A DNA stretch of 64,000 nucleotides from positions 53,857 to 117,856 of the forward strand of contig NZ_ML974131.1 in NCBI RefSeq assembly GCF_004143485.2, read 5' to 3'. This document shows positions 15,180-23,559 of this stretch, piece after piece. Every line of letters begins with the position of its first letter. Position 1 is the stretch's first letter. The stretch comes from Halorussus amylolyticus (GTDB lineage: Archaea > Halobacteriota > Halobacteria > Halobacteriales > Haladaptataceae). The notes below the pieces were generated by a model, which saw nothing but the letters and a program-made list of their open reading frames with translations, was not told where the DNA came from and did not search any database. Position numbers and translations under genes: made by a program.

Positions 15180-16795
15180 GGTCGTCTCTTCGGGCGTCCC
15201 GTCCGGCGGTACCGGACCCGGTAGACGTTCGCCGGGTCGGTCAGGTCCCCGCGCGGGACGGACGCGTCTTCTTCGCGTGGCTGTTCGTCGGTCGGTTCGG
15301 CGCTCGCCTGCCGGTCCCCGTCCGATTCGTGCTGGTGAAACTCGCGCGCCGCGGCCACCAGAAACGAACACGGCTCCCGGCACGGAATCGCGCCGTCGCG
15401 TTCTCCCTCTCCGGATTTCTCGCCCGCGTCCCACGTCCGTCGTTTTGCGCAGTTTCCACAGCACGCTTCGACGGTCCGGGCCACCTCCTCGCGCGAACAG
15501 TCGGAAACGCACTCGTAGATGCCGGTCTGGCGGTCGGCGACCGCCCGGAAATCCACCGGGTCGAAGTTGCCCGTGCGCTCGGCGGCCCAGTGCTCGACGC
15601 TCGCGGGGTACACGATGCTGAGCGCGCAGAGCAGTCCCTCTCGGTCGAGGTCGGTCAGCACCCACCCCTGCGGAAGCGTTCGCTCGCCGGAGAACGGCCG
15701 ATACCGGCCGTCGTCGGCATACCGGACCGTCTCTCGCAGGTCGGCGACCTCGCGGCCCGCGAGGTCGCCGACCGCAGTTTCGCGGTCCTCGCGGTGCCGG
15801 AGGTCGTAGTTCCCGTCGTTCGTGGAGGTGATAGCGAGTTCGCCCCACAGACGGGTGTCCGAGGCGTCCGTCACCGCGCCCGAGGTATCCGCCACCGCGC
15901 TCGAGGCGTCCGTCCCGGGCGCCTCGGGCGCGTTCTCCACCCAGTCGAGGAACGTTTCGGCGGCGTCACTTTCGACGGGCCGAGAGCGGTCGGCGGAGGC
16001 CGCGGCCTCCGCCGACCGCTCGACGTTCGCGCCCGCTTCGGCGGCGCGTTCGAGCACAACGTCAGCGACGAGCGGGTCGGTGCCGACCGCCGGCGCGTAC
16101 CAGATGCGCCGGTCGCCCACGGTCGCCGGGACGGAGTAGCCCGTTTCGGGGTCGTCGGTCAGTCCGAGGAGTTCGGGAATCTCGTCCTGCGTGTGGAAGC
16201 CGTCGGCGATGAACAGCGGGACGACCGCGATTTCGTCGGCGTCGAAGTGCTCGCGCACGTCCTCGACGTACGGCGATTCGTCCATGAACACCGCGCCGAC
16301 CTCTGCGAAGTCGCTCTCGTCGCGGAGCGCCTCCACATGGTCGTAGATGGCGTCTGCGCTGTTGGGGTTGCGCTCGGTGCCGTGGCCGACCACCGCGAGC
16401 GCCACGTCGTCGGCCGGGCCGTCGAGGAGTCGCCGGGCGCGGGCCGCGATTACGTCGGTCATCGCGGGGTGGGTTCCGATTGGGTCGGCGTACCGAACCG
16501 TCAGCGAGTCGTCGCGGTCTCGATTGCGGTCGCGCTCGCCCAGTCCGAACTCTCGCGGGAGGACCTGCTCGACGAAGTAGCCCTCGCTCACGAACAGCGG
16601 GACGACGATTGCTTCGTCGGCGTTCACGGTGTGGAGGGCGTTCCGAAACGACAGCCCCTCCTTCCAGAACGCCGGGAGAACTTCGCTGCACGTTCCACGC
16701 TCGCGCACACGTTCGACCGTCTCGTGGACCGGCGCGGACGAATCGGGATTCCGGTGCGAGCCGTGCCCGGCGACGATGAGCGCCTGCTCAGTCAT
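15176..16795 (-). CDS. cbiX: CbiX-type sirohydrochlorin chelatase with C-terminal Fe-S domain
   Basis: 539 residues. There are two CbiX repeats: the first with LIVAGHGSHRNPDSS (1-125), the second with ALAVVGHGTERNPNSAD (about 130-255), each with a chelating His. A low-complexity linker (about 258-300) carries a 38 bp palindrome in DNA. The C-terminal part (about 310-480) resembles the DR2241 iron-sulfur domain, with cysteines in CVSDC, EACCGNC and PCREPC. It inserts Fe2+ (or Co2+) into sirohydrochlorin. Position between reductase and cobA supports siroheme synthesis. The ATG overlaps the preceding gene by 8 nt. Confidence 0.9.
   Translation of the reverse strand: MTEQALIVAGHGSHRNPDSSAPVHETVERVRERGTCSEVLPAFWKEGLSFRNALHTVNADEAIVVPLFVSEGYFVEQVLPREFGLGERDRNRDRDDSLTVRYADPIGTHPAMTDVIAARARRLLDGPADDVALAVVGHGTERNPNSADAIYDHVEALRDESDFAEVGAVFMDESPYVEDVREHFDADEIAVVPLFIADGFHTQDEIPELLGLTDDPETGYSVPATVGDRRIWYAPAVGTDPLVADVVLERAAEAGANVERSAEAAASADRSRPVESDAAETFLDWVENAPEAPGTDASSAVADTSGAVTDASDTRLWGELAITSTNDGNYDLRHREDRETAVGDLAGREVADLRETVRYADDGRYRPFSGERTLPQGWVLTDLDREGLLCALSIVYPASVEHWAAERTGNFDPVDFRAVADRQTGIYECVSDCSREEVARTVEACCGNCAKRRTWDAGEKSGEGERDGAIPCREPCSFLVAAAREFHQHESDGDRQASAEPTDEQPREEDASVPRGDLTDPANVYRVRYRRTGRPKRRP
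15984..16021. repeat. 38 bp perfect palindrome inside cbiX
   Basis: Two 19 bp arms (15984-16002 and 16003-16021) with no spacer. It codes for part of the Ala/Ser/Asp-rich linker between the chelatase and Fe-S domains. Confidence 0.95.
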
Positions 16796-17093
16796 CGTCT
16801 GCCCCCATCGAGTCGTTCGCTGCGTCCTCGACTCGCTCGGCGTGTCGTTCGAGCGCGGCGGCCACCGACCGGGCCTGCTCGGGCGCGAGCGTCACGGTGT
16901 CGGCGTGGGCCGGGAGCGAATCGAGTTCGGTGTTGTCGAGTTCGAGTTGGAGTTCGACGTGCTCGGGGTCGCGCCGGGCCGCGGTCACGTTCAGCGTGGC
17001 GTACGCCGACTCCTCGAAATCGTGGCCCTCGGCGGTCGCGTCCACGAGGTCGAGCGTGGTGTACGCGTTGACTTTGAGTACGCGGTCGGTCAT
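16788..17093 (-). CDS. DUF6360-like haloarchaeal protein
   Basis: 101 residues: VLKVNAYTTLDLVDATAEGH, then beta strands AYATLNVTAARR and VELQLELDNTELDSLP, and a helix EQARSVAAALERHAERVEDA. The pattern matches my memory of DUF6360 proteins. It sits 2 nt after the reductase gene and overlaps cbiX by 8 nt, so it is a fixed part of the operon, perhaps in siroheme handling. Function unknown. Confidence 0.8.
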   Translation of the reverse strand: MTDRVLKVNAYTTLDLVDATAEGHDFEESAYATLNVTAARRDPEHVELQLELDNTELDSLPAHADTVTLAPEQARSVAAALERHAERVEDAANDSMGADDD

Positions 17094-17095
17094 GG

Positions 17096-18871
17096 TCAGT
17101 CGTCGCTCGGCAGGGGTTCGTCCTGCGGGTCGGTCGGCGCGGGCGAGGCGTCGAGGTCGTCCTCGTCAGCGTAGGGATACCACGTCATCTTCGTGTTGTG
17201 CATGTAGGGGTCCTCGTAGTCGGTCTCCTCGGGGTCCGCGAGGGCCTGCAGTTCGTCCTCGTCGCGGTCGGCCACGAAGTCCCGGAAGCTCTGGCCCGAT
17301 TCGCGCCGCTCGTCGTAGGCCGCGAGCAGATTCCGGATGTACCCCGGAATCTCGTCGGCGGCCACGCGCATCTCGACCCAGTCGGCGAACTGGGGATTCT
17401 CGCCGAGACCGCCGCCGAGTCCCACGTCGAACGCCTCGACCGGGTCGCCGTCCTTCCGAGTCTTCATCCCGCGGAGCGAGATGTCCGCGATTTGGGGCTG
17501 GGCGCACGACGCTGTGCATCCCGAGAGGTGGATATGGAAGTCCTCGACGCCGTCGGGCACCGGAACGTTCTTTTTCAGCCAGTCGGCGTACCGGACCATA
17601 CGGTTCTTCGTCTCCACGATGGAGAGCGAGCAGTACTCGGTGCCGGTACACGCGATGGACCCCCGGAGGAACGGGTGGGGGTCGGGCGAGTACGTTTCGA
17701 GGAGAGATTCGCCGAGGAAGTCGTCTAAGTCCTCCGAGGCGATGTCGCCGACGATGAGGTTCTGGCGCTGTGTGACGCCAATCATCTCCGAACCGTACGA
17801 CTCGGCGAGGTCGGCGAGTTCGATGACCTCGTCGGCTCCCATCCGGCCCACGAGGACCGACAGGCCGACGAAGTGGTCGCCGTCGTGCTGGTCGTGGACG
17901 CCCACGTAATCGCCCGGCGCGTCGGCGCGACCCGCGTTGTAGTCGTACTGGTCGCGGAGATTGTCGCCCGCGGCCGGCAGGTCGTACTCGACGCACTCGT
18001 CCTGAAGCACCGCCCGTACTTTCTCGGTACCCCACTCGTCAACGAGGAACTTGATGCGGGCGTTGAATCGGTCCTCGCGGTCGCCGTGGTCGCGGAACAG
18101 CGCGGAAAGGCCAGCCGCGACCGTGCCCACGTCCTCCGGCTTGCAGAACACGTCGATGTCCCGCGCGAACCGGGGTTCCTTCCGGGCGAGTCCGCCGCCG
18201 ACTCTGACGTTGAACCCCTTTACTTCCTCGCCGTCGATTTCCTTGACCGCGGGTTCGAACGCGAGGTCGTTGATGTCGCCCTGTCCCGCGCCGCGGGTGT
18301 CGCCCGTCACCGCGACCTTCCACTTCCGGGGGAGGTTCGCGTAGAGGTCGTTGCCCTTGAACTCCTCGTGGAGGTCCTCCACGATGGGCCACACGTCGAG
18401 GTGTTCGTCGGCGTCCCGACCGGCCACGGGCGACCCGACGATGTTGCGCCACGAGTCGCCACACGCCTGAATCGTGGACAGGCCGACGGCTTCGAGGCGC
18501 TCGAAGATGTCAGGGATGTCCTCGACGTTAATCCAGTGGAGCTGAATCGACTGGCGGGTGGTGAAGTCGGCGTAGGCACCGCCGAACTCGGGATTCTCGA
18601 CCGGCCCGGTCGCGTACTCGCGGGCGACCTCGCCGACCACTCGGAGCTGTTCGGGGGTGAGTCGACCCATCGGAACGCCGACTCGCATCATGAAGTACGA
18701 CTCTTGGCCCTTCCGCTGGTGGTACAGCCCCCACCACTTGAACCGCTCGAACCACGCGTCGTGTTCGTCCTCGGGGATGGCGTCCCAGCCCTCCTCGGCG
18801 AACTCGTAGAGGTGGTCGCGGACCTCCGTCCCGTAGATTTCGTCCTTCCAACCTTCGACTTTGCTCGGCAT
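17096..18871 (-). CDS. Assimilatory nitrite/sulfite reductase (ferredoxin type)
   Basis: 591 residues from ATG 18871 (MPSKVEGWKDEIYGTE). It has two ferredoxin-like half domains (TTRQSIQLHWINVEDIPDIF) and the siroheme/4Fe-4S domains. Cluster cysteines are in ACTGTEYCSLSIVE and SGCTASCAQPQIADISL. It performs the six-electron reduction of nitrite to ammonia or sulfite to sulfide with ferredoxin; the sequence alone does not decide between the two. The downstream cobA and cbiX supply siroheme. CTTTATCGG upstream at about 18893 is a TATA-like box; earlier in-frame codons upstream are not conserved. Confidence 0.93.
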   Translation of the reverse strand: MPSKVEGWKDEIYGTEVRDHLYEFAEEGWDAIPEDEHDAWFERFKWWGLYHQRKGQESYFMMRVGVPMGRLTPEQLRVVGEVAREYATGPVENPEFGGAYADFTTRQSIQLHWINVEDIPDIFERLEAVGLSTIQACGDSWRNIVGSPVAGRDADEHLDVWPIVEDLHEEFKGNDLYANLPRKWKVAVTGDTRGAGQGDINDLAFEPAVKEIDGEEVKGFNVRVGGGLARKEPRFARDIDVFCKPEDVGTVAAGLSALFRDHGDREDRFNARIKFLVDEWGTEKVRAVLQDECVEYDLPAAGDNLRDQYDYNAGRADAPGDYVGVHDQHDGDHFVGLSVLVGRMGADEVIELADLAESYGSEMIGVTQRQNLIVGDIASEDLDDFLGESLLETYSPDPHPFLRGSIACTGTEYCSLSIVETKNRMVRYADWLKKNVPVPDGVEDFHIHLSGCTASCAQPQIADISLRGMKTRKDGDPVEAFDVGLGGGLGENPQFADWVEMRVAADEIPGYIRNLLAAYDERRESGQSFRDFVADRDEDELQALADPEETDYEDPYMHNTKMTWYPYADEDDLDASPAPTDPQDEPLPSDD

Positions 18872-19000
18872 GGGCGGTCCAATGCGGGCAACCGATAAAG
18901 AGGCGGTTTCCCCGTCAATTGTCCCCGAGGCTCCCGTCAACGGGAGGGTTTTGCCGGTATCTGGGATGCGTCCTCGGTCACTCGACCGCCCGACTCCCAA

Positions 19001-19393
19001 TCACTCCGGCGTCGCCAGTTTCGTCCGCCGCCGGGGGACGTGAACGCTCGACGGGACGACCTTCCTGAACGCTCCCGTCTCGCGGTCCACCCGCCCCATC
19101 GCGAGCCAGTCGGTGACGCCACTGGCTCCGCACGCGATGCACTGTCCCGCGATTCGTCCCTCGACGTCGGGCCAATCGACGCCGACCTCGACGAAGCCTT
19201 CCGCGAGGAAATCCGCCTGTTCGCAGTCGCAGATGTCGTGACGCGCGAGAAGCCAGAGCTGGCTCACGGGGACGGTTCTTTCGTCGTTGACGCTGAGCCA
19301 CGCCCCGTCGTCGAGTTGGTGGACCGAGACGACCATACCACCCACAACTCGGAGTTCGGGCCTAAGGCTGTCGTCGCCCGTCATCGTTGCCAC
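19001..19393 (-). CDS. Hypothetical zinc-finger-like protein upstream of the reductase
   Basis: 130 residues (possible internal start at 19384 gives MTGDDS). It contains GGMVVSVHQLDDGAWLSVND, then ARHDICDCEQADFLAEG and GRIAGQCIACGASGVTDWL, so four Cys could bind a metal (CDC and CIAC). It ends 129 bp before the reductase, same strand. I do not recognise the family; redox or Fe-S handling for the reductase is a guess. Confidence 0.7.
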   Translation of the reverse strand: MATMTGDDSLRPELRVVGGMVVSVHQLDDGAWLSVNDERTVPVSQLWLLARHDICDCEQADFLAEGFVEVGVDWPDVEGRIAGQCIACGASGVTDWLAMGRVDRETGAFRKVVPSSVHVPRRRTKLATPE

Positions 19394-19429
19394 CTGTCAT
19401 CGGATTCGGTGACGCACGACCACCGCGAA

Positions 19430-19480
19430 AATAACCGGTTCGGGCCGCGAGCCGTCGGCTCGCGGCCCGAACCGGTTATT
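19430..19480. repeat. 51 bp near-perfect palindrome, 25 bp arms with 1 nt centre
   Basis: Arms at 19430-19454 and 19456-19480 are exact reverse complements around T19455. The arm begins AATAACCGGTTCGGGCCGC. It lies between divergent genes (starts at 19393 minus and 19585 plus), 37 bp upstream of the minus-strand start. No T-run follows, so it is not a classical terminator; a cruciform, protein-binding site or mobile palindromic element is possible. Confidence 0.95.
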
Positions 19481-19584
19481 CGGTCGGGTCCGAAGTGTCG
19501 GAGAGAACCGCCGGTACGCGAGAGCAGCGGTAGCGATTACACGGGAAGGCGGCCTTATCTGCGTCGTGTTCGTACCACGGGACA

Positions 19585-19770
19585 ATGACTGCCGACGAGA
19601 CACTCGACGAACCGCCCTCGAAGACGGAGGCGTCCGACGCCGACGAGTCGCGGGCGACCGACGACGCCGACGACCGGAGCCACCTCTCGGACCTCGCCGA
19701 CGGCTCCGGATGCACCGAAATCTGGGAACACCTGAGCGAACAGCGAGAACGAGACGCCGACGAGGAGTAG
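19585..19770 (+). CDS. Small acidic haloarchaeal protein
   Basis: 61 residues, extremely acidic, Asp/Glu/Ser-rich, with a conserved-looking C-terminal block LADGSGCTEIWEHLSEQRE. I have the impression that the GCTEIWEHL box recurs in small haloarchaeal proteins. No membrane segment. Function unknown. Confidence 0.7.
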   Translation: MTADETLDEPPSKTEASDADESRATDDADDRSHLSDLADGSGCTEIWEHLSEQRERDADEE

Positions 19771-19787
19771 CGCGGAGAAAATCTCTC

Positions 19788-19894
19788 ATAGTGATCGCTG
19801 CGAGTATTCAAAATATCCGACATTTCAGGGGTGTCGAGGGGTGAATCCGTCGGTCTGTGACTGCCTACCGGTACAGAGTCACAGCGATCACTAT
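19788..19894. mobile_element. MITE-like 107 bp element with 13 bp terminal inverted repeats
   Basis: ATAGTGATCGCTG at 19788-19800 and its exact reverse complement at 19882-19894 bound a non-coding 107 bp segment in the convergent gap between the small acidic gene and IF-6. A nested CTGTGAC..GTCACAG pair lies near the right end. Its right end touches the stop codon of the IF-6 gene. No clear target duplication is seen, so a large bidirectional terminator hairpin is an alternative. Confidence 0.45.
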
Positions 19895-20559
19895 CAGTCG
19901 ATGTAGCCGAGCGCCTGCTCGATTCGACCCAACTCCGGCCCGGTCGTCTCCTGACCGACCACGTAGCCGTGTTCGTTGGCGAGCAGTCCCGACCCGACCA
20001 GCGGCGCGCCGTAGTTAATCGTGCCGATGTCGGCGGGCACGCCCAGCGCGTCTTCGAGTCGGTCGAGCTGGTCGTCGGTCGCCTTCGGATGGCAGAGCAC
20101 GCCGTGGTTCGTGGCGACGGCGGCGGTGCCGACGGTTCGGACGCCCGCGAGTTCGCCCCGTTCGACGTCCACGCCGAGACCGTCTCTGACGGCTTGGACC
20201 GCCTCTCGCGGGAGGTCCGGGTGGACGTACGCGCCCTCGTCGTTGGCGAGGACGACGTTTCCGGCGGCGTTGATTTTTCCGGGGAGTTCGGTCACGGGTG
20301 CGCCCGTGGCGTCCTCGATGCGGTCGCGTTCGCGGTCGGAGACCCGACTGCTGACGAGCAGGCCGTTCTCGTTGCCGACCGCGAGCGCGCCCACGGTCGC
20401 GGACCCGCCCACGGTCGTCGGGACCGTCTCGACTTCGAGTTCCTCGCCGAGGTCCGCGACGAGGTCGTCTTCGAGGTCGGGCCGAACCAGCAGATACTCG
20501 TCAGTCGTGCGCGCGAACACACCGACGTACGACGAGCCGAAAAAGGCGGCGCGGAACAA
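19894..20559 (-). CDS. tif6: Translation initiation factor IF-6
   Basis: 221 residues with five repeating alpha/beta units (pentein fold): [20 protein letters not shown], then [27 protein letters not shown] and NEHGYVVGQ. It binds the 50S subunit and prevents subunit joining. It starts 4 nt after the L31e stop, third gene of L39e-L31e-IF-6. Confidence 0.96.
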   Translation of the reverse strand: MFRAAFFGSSYVGVFARTTDEYLLVRPDLEDDLVADLGEELEVETVPTTVGGSATVGALAVGNENGLLVSSRVSDRERDRIEDATGAPVTELPGKINAAGNVVLANDEGAYVHPDLPREAVQAVRDGLGVDVERGELAGVRTVGTAAVATNHGVLCHPKATDDQLDRLEDALGVPADIGTINYGAPLVGSGLLANEHGYVVGQETTGPELGRIEQALGYID

Positions 20560-20563
20560 AGCT

Positions 20564-20842
20564 CTACTCGGCTGTTTCGGCTTCGACCACGGTCTCGCCC
20601 TCTTCCTCGAATCGGGCGGCCCGCACGCGAAGCTTGCTTGGGGGCTTTTTGCGACCGCGCGACCAGATTTCCTCGTTGATGGAGGGGTCGAGACGGACCT
20701 CGTCGCCCTCGACCTTGAAGTGCTGGGCGAGGTGGTCTCGGACCAGCGACATCGCCTTGTCGGCGCGCTTGTGCTTCGCTTCGGCCTTCACGTCTCGGAG
20801 CGGCACGGTGATGACTCGCTCCTCGAAATCACTTGCACTCAT
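20564..20842 (-). CDS. rpl31e: Ribosomal protein L31e
   Basis: 92 residues: [20 protein letters not shown], then [20 protein letters not shown] and [20 protein letters not shown]. Its ATG shares one nucleotide with the L39e stop (TAATG), so translation is coupled. It is a large-subunit protein near the exit tunnel. Confidence 0.96.
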   Translation of the reverse strand: MSASDFEERVITVPLRDVKAEAKHKRADKAMSLVRDHLAQHFKVEGDEVRLDPSINEEIWSRGRKKPPSKLRVRAARFEEEGETVVEAETAE

Positions 20843-20994
20843 TATTCGTCGGTGTCGTTACGCCGCCAGTTGCGGCGCTTGGGGTTTCGCATCACGTCGC
20901 GGTCGGTCTTCATGATGACCCACGCCGGGACGCGGCTGTTCTGCCGGTCGAGTTTCGCGAGGCGCTTTTTCTTCGCCTTCGACTTCTTGCTCAT
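20842..20994 (-). CDS. rpl39e: Ribosomal protein L39e
   Basis: 50 residues from ATG 20994: [20 protein letters not shown], then [20 protein letters not shown], the classic basic L39e that lines the exit tunnel. A TTTTAAAC stretch at about 21023 on the minus strand is the likely TATA element of the L39e-L31e-IF-6 operon. Confidence 0.96.
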   Translation of the reverse strand: MSKKSKAKKKRLAKLDRQNSRVPAWVIMKTDRDVMRNPKRRNWRRNDTDE

Positions 20995-21084
20995 GGTACC
21001 ATGACCTTTTCCGGCGGCGTTTAAAATCTTGTTCCTTTGGTCGCTCGCGCGGTTCGAACCGGCGGCGGTTCGACCGTCCGGTCG

Positions 21085-21639
21085 CTACAGCTCGAACGAC
21101 TCGACCGTCTCGTACTCGGGTCCCTCGTCGGTCAGCACGCTCTCGGTCAGCCGAATCTCGGTCACGTCCGTCGTGCCGACGGTCGGGTCCTGATTCTCGA
21201 CCGCGTCTTGGACGATTTCCTTGCCGCCAGCGTGATTCATCCGCCCGAGCGTGACGTGGGGCGTGAAGTCGTGGTCCTCGGCATCGAAGCCGAGTCGAGT
21301 GACCTCGCGCTCGATGGCCTCGTGGAGTTGGGTCATCTCCTCGCCGCCGTCGCCGACGCCGAGCCAGACGACGTTGATGTAGCCGATGCTCGGGAAGACG
21401 CCCAATCCCTCGAACGTCGCTTCGAACGGTTCGACCCCGGCCTTCGAGACAGCCCGCCGGAGCGCGTTTTTCACCCGCGGGAGCTGGCCCTTGTTCACGT
21501 CGCCGAGGAATTTGAGCGTGACGTGGGCCTGCTCGGGGTCGGTCACGTCGAGGCCCGAGGCGTCCGCGAACTGGTCTTGGACCTGCGCGATGTCGTCGGC
21601 GAACTCGTCGGGCAGGTCGATGCTGACGAACAGTCTCAC
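21085..21639 (-). CDS. thpR: RNA 2',3'-cyclic phosphodiesterase (ThpR/LigT family)
   Basis: 184 residues with the two HxT motifs of the 2H phosphoesterase fold: AHVTLKFLGDV (near 42) and PHVTLGRMNHAG (near 128). The N-terminus MRLFVSIDLPDEFADDI is typical. It opens 2',3'-cyclic phosphates on RNA ends and may act in tRNA splicing or repair. Monocistronic, on the minus strand. Confidence 0.93.
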   Translation of the reverse strand: MRLFVSIDLPDEFADDIAQVQDQFADASGLDVTDPEQAHVTLKFLGDVNKGQLPRVKNALRRAVSKAGVEPFEATFEGLGVFPSIGYINVVWLGVGDGGEEMTQLHEAIEREVTRLGFDAEDHDFTPHVTLGRMNHAGGKEIVQDAVENQDPTVGTTDVTEIRLTESVLTDEGPEYETVESFEL

Positions 21640-21725
21640 TATGGCGTGGTTTGGACGGTAACTGGCTTGAAGGTGGGTGGTCGCGTGGCGAGTCGAGATG
21701 GCGCACTCGGGGGGAGCCTGCTCAC

Positions 21726-22133
21726 TCAGAGTTCCGGAAACCGCGTTTGCATCGCTTCGAGATATTCGGACTGCTCGTCCGGCGGCCAGTTCGGAGCCTT
21801 GGCAAAGAGGCGTTCCGCCGCTTCGTCAATCTCCTGTAGAATATCCGGGTCGGGTTCGGCGCTTTTGTTCTTGTTGTAAAGATAGCAGAGTTGCACGACT
21901 TCGGCGATTTCGATACCCCGGACGTAGAGCGAAGCGATGCGCCACTGTCCGATTTTTATTTGTCGAACGTGTTTCGTCCCTCGGAACGTCTTCCGTTCGA
22001 GTATTTCGTTGGCCTCGCTCGCCTCTCGTTTTCGGCTCTCGAGTACACTGACGACCTCACGGGCGTTTCCGGGATCCACGTCTTTGACTAGCTTCTCGTA
22101 GAATGGGTCCGAAAGGACGTAGCTGACGGCCAT
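21726..22133 (-). CDS. RelE-like hypothetical protein, possible toxin
   Basis: 135 residues: YVLSDPFYEKLVKDVDPGNA, a helical segment, then LERKTFRGTKHVRQIKIGQW, RIASLYVRGIEIAEVVQLCY and LYNKNK. The helix-helix-beta layout with R..I..G.WR resembles RelE/ParE toxins, with a 35-residue acidic C-terminal extension. Base composition is lower in GC than neighbours, consistent with mobility. A small acidic gene 89 bp upstream could be its antitoxin. Confidence 0.65.
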   Translation of the reverse strand: MAVSYVLSDPFYEKLVKDVDPGNAREVVSVLESRKREASEANEILERKTFRGTKHVRQIKIGQWRIASLYVRGIEIAEVVQLCYLYNKNKSAEPDPDILQEIDEAAERLFAKAPNWPPDEQSEYLEAMQTRFPEL

Positions 22134-22222
22134 CTACTCGGTGTAGTGACGCGCCACTCAAAAGCATTGACTATTTCGACTAAAAACAATCTGTCGCCGA
22201 GGGGAGCCGAAATCGGAAGACG

Positions 22223-22378
22223 CTATTCGTCGGTCGCGTCGATAGCGTCGCGCACATCGTCGAGCGTCTCAAAATCGCCTTCTCGGATTTGCTTGGGAGT
22301 GACCACGTACTCGGAATCCGACTCCTCATCGTCGATATACTCTGTCTCGTGGTCGCCGCGGTCGGACGAGTACGCCAT
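22223..22378 (-). CDS. Small acidic protein, possible antitoxin
   Basis: 51 residues from ATG 22378: MAYSSDRGDHETEYIDDEES, then VVTPKQIREGDFETLDDVRD. It is strongly acidic, as antitoxins of RelE-type toxins often are, and precedes the RelE-like gene on the same strand. The 89 bp gap is longer than usual for a TA pair. Not recognised by family. Confidence 0.5.
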   Translation of the reverse strand: MAYSSDRGDHETEYIDDEESDSEYVVTPKQIREGDFETLDDVRDAIDATDE

Positions 22379-22517
22379 ACTAATTCTAGATATCCCGCAA
22401 AACGTTAAAAGTCTTTACTACCGATTCGCGGTCGCTGTCGAACGAACGGCGTCGAGACCGCCAAAAGTGAATCCCCATGGCGTAGGTCTTAACACCGCTG
22501 AACGCCAACCCGAGTAC

Positions 22518-23261
22518 ATGACCGACCCAGAGGACCACGACTTCTCGGAGGACGACCGCTTCGACGACCCCTACGAGGCGTTCGACCTCGACCCTCCCGA
22601 ACTCGGCGTGGACCCCGACAAGGTGGACCCGGTCGATTCGCGGGTCGTGACCGACCTGCTCGACCAGCAGAACGTCTCGGACGACGCGGTGGACGTGGCC
22701 GAACTGCTCGAAGTCGGCCTGAACTACATGGAGATAAATCGGTTCGAACAGGCCACCGACGCCTTCGAGCGCGCGGCCCAGTACGCCCCCGACGATTCCA
22801 AACTCGAACAGGAGGCGTGGACGAACAAGGGCGTCGCCCACGCCGAGTTGGAGGAGTGGGACGAGGCCATCGGCGCGTACCGCGAGGCCATCCATATCGA
22901 CGACGACAGCGAACACGCCGCCACCGCCGAGACCAATCTCGCGTACGCGCTGTGGGAGTCGGGCCGGAGCGAGCAGGCGCTCGAACACGCCGAGCGCGCG
23001 GTCGAACTCGACGAGCGATTCGCCGAGGCGTGGTTCAACCGCGGCTTCTTCCTGCTCGAACGCGGTCTGGCCGAGGACGCGCTCAACAGCTTAGAGAACG
23101 CGATTCGTCTCGGGCTTCGAAACTCCCAGATTCTGGACGAGAAGGCGCGTGCGCTCGAAGAACTCGGCCAGTACGACGACGCCGAGGAAATCGCGGAGGA
23201 GGCCGAACAGATGCGCCAGCAGGCCGAACAGGAACTCATCGAGAGCCAGCAGGACAGATGA
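22518..23261 (+). CDS. Tetratricopeptide repeat protein
   Basis: 247 residues from ATG 22518 (MTDPEDHDFSEDDRFDDPYE). After an acidic N-terminus there are about five TPR units, for example EVGLNYMEINRFEQATDAFE, NKGVAHAELEEWDEAIGAYR, NLAYALWESGRSEQALEHAE and NRGFFLLERGLAEDALNSLE. TPRs mediate protein contacts. It overlaps the DUF424 gene by 4 nt (ATGA), implying a joint role. The frame upstream of the ATG is not protein-like. Confidence 0.9.
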   Translation: MTDPEDHDFSEDDRFDDPYEAFDLDPPELGVDPDKVDPVDSRVVTDLLDQQNVSDDAVDVAELLEVGLNYMEINRFEQATDAFERAAQYAPDDSKLEQEAWTNKGVAHAELEEWDEAIGAYREAIHIDDDSEHAATAETNLAYALWESGRSEQALEHAERAVELDERFAEAWFNRGFFLLERGLAEDALNSLENAIRLGLRNSQILDEKARALEELGQYDDAEEIAEEAEQMRQQAEQELIESQQDR

Positions 23262-23548
23262 TTCTCAACGAGCGCTCTACCGACGAGGGCCTCCTCGTGG
23301 CGGTCTGCGACGACGACGTGCTCGGCGAGACGTTCGAGGAGGGCGAGGTGTCGCTGACCGTGACCGAGGAGTTCTACGGCGGCGACGAGGTGGACGAACA
23401 GGCGGTCGTCGAGAGCCTCGCACGCGCGTCGGTCGCCAACCTCGTCGGACGCGAGGCGGTCGAACTCGCGATTCGGGAGGGGTTCGTGGACGAGGCGAAC
23501 GTCCTCGACGTCGATTCGACGCGCCACGCGCAGTTTTTGCGGATGTAG
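23258..23548 (+). CDS. DUF424 family protein
   Basis: 96 residues: DEGLLVAVCDDDVLGETFEE, then SLTVTEEFYGGDEVDEQAVV and a C-terminal DEANVLDVDSTRHAQFL. This matches the archaeal DUF424 pattern (VAVCD..LLG, FYGG). Function unknown; archaeal distribution suggests a role linked to translation or RNA, which is inference. Co-translated with the TPR protein. Confidence 0.88.
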   Translation: MILNERSTDEGLLVAVCDDDVLGETFEEGEVSLTVTEEFYGGDEVDEQAVVESLARASVANLVGREAVELAIREGFVDEANVLDVDSTRHAQFLRM

Positions 23549-23559
23549 TTCCGGGTTCT

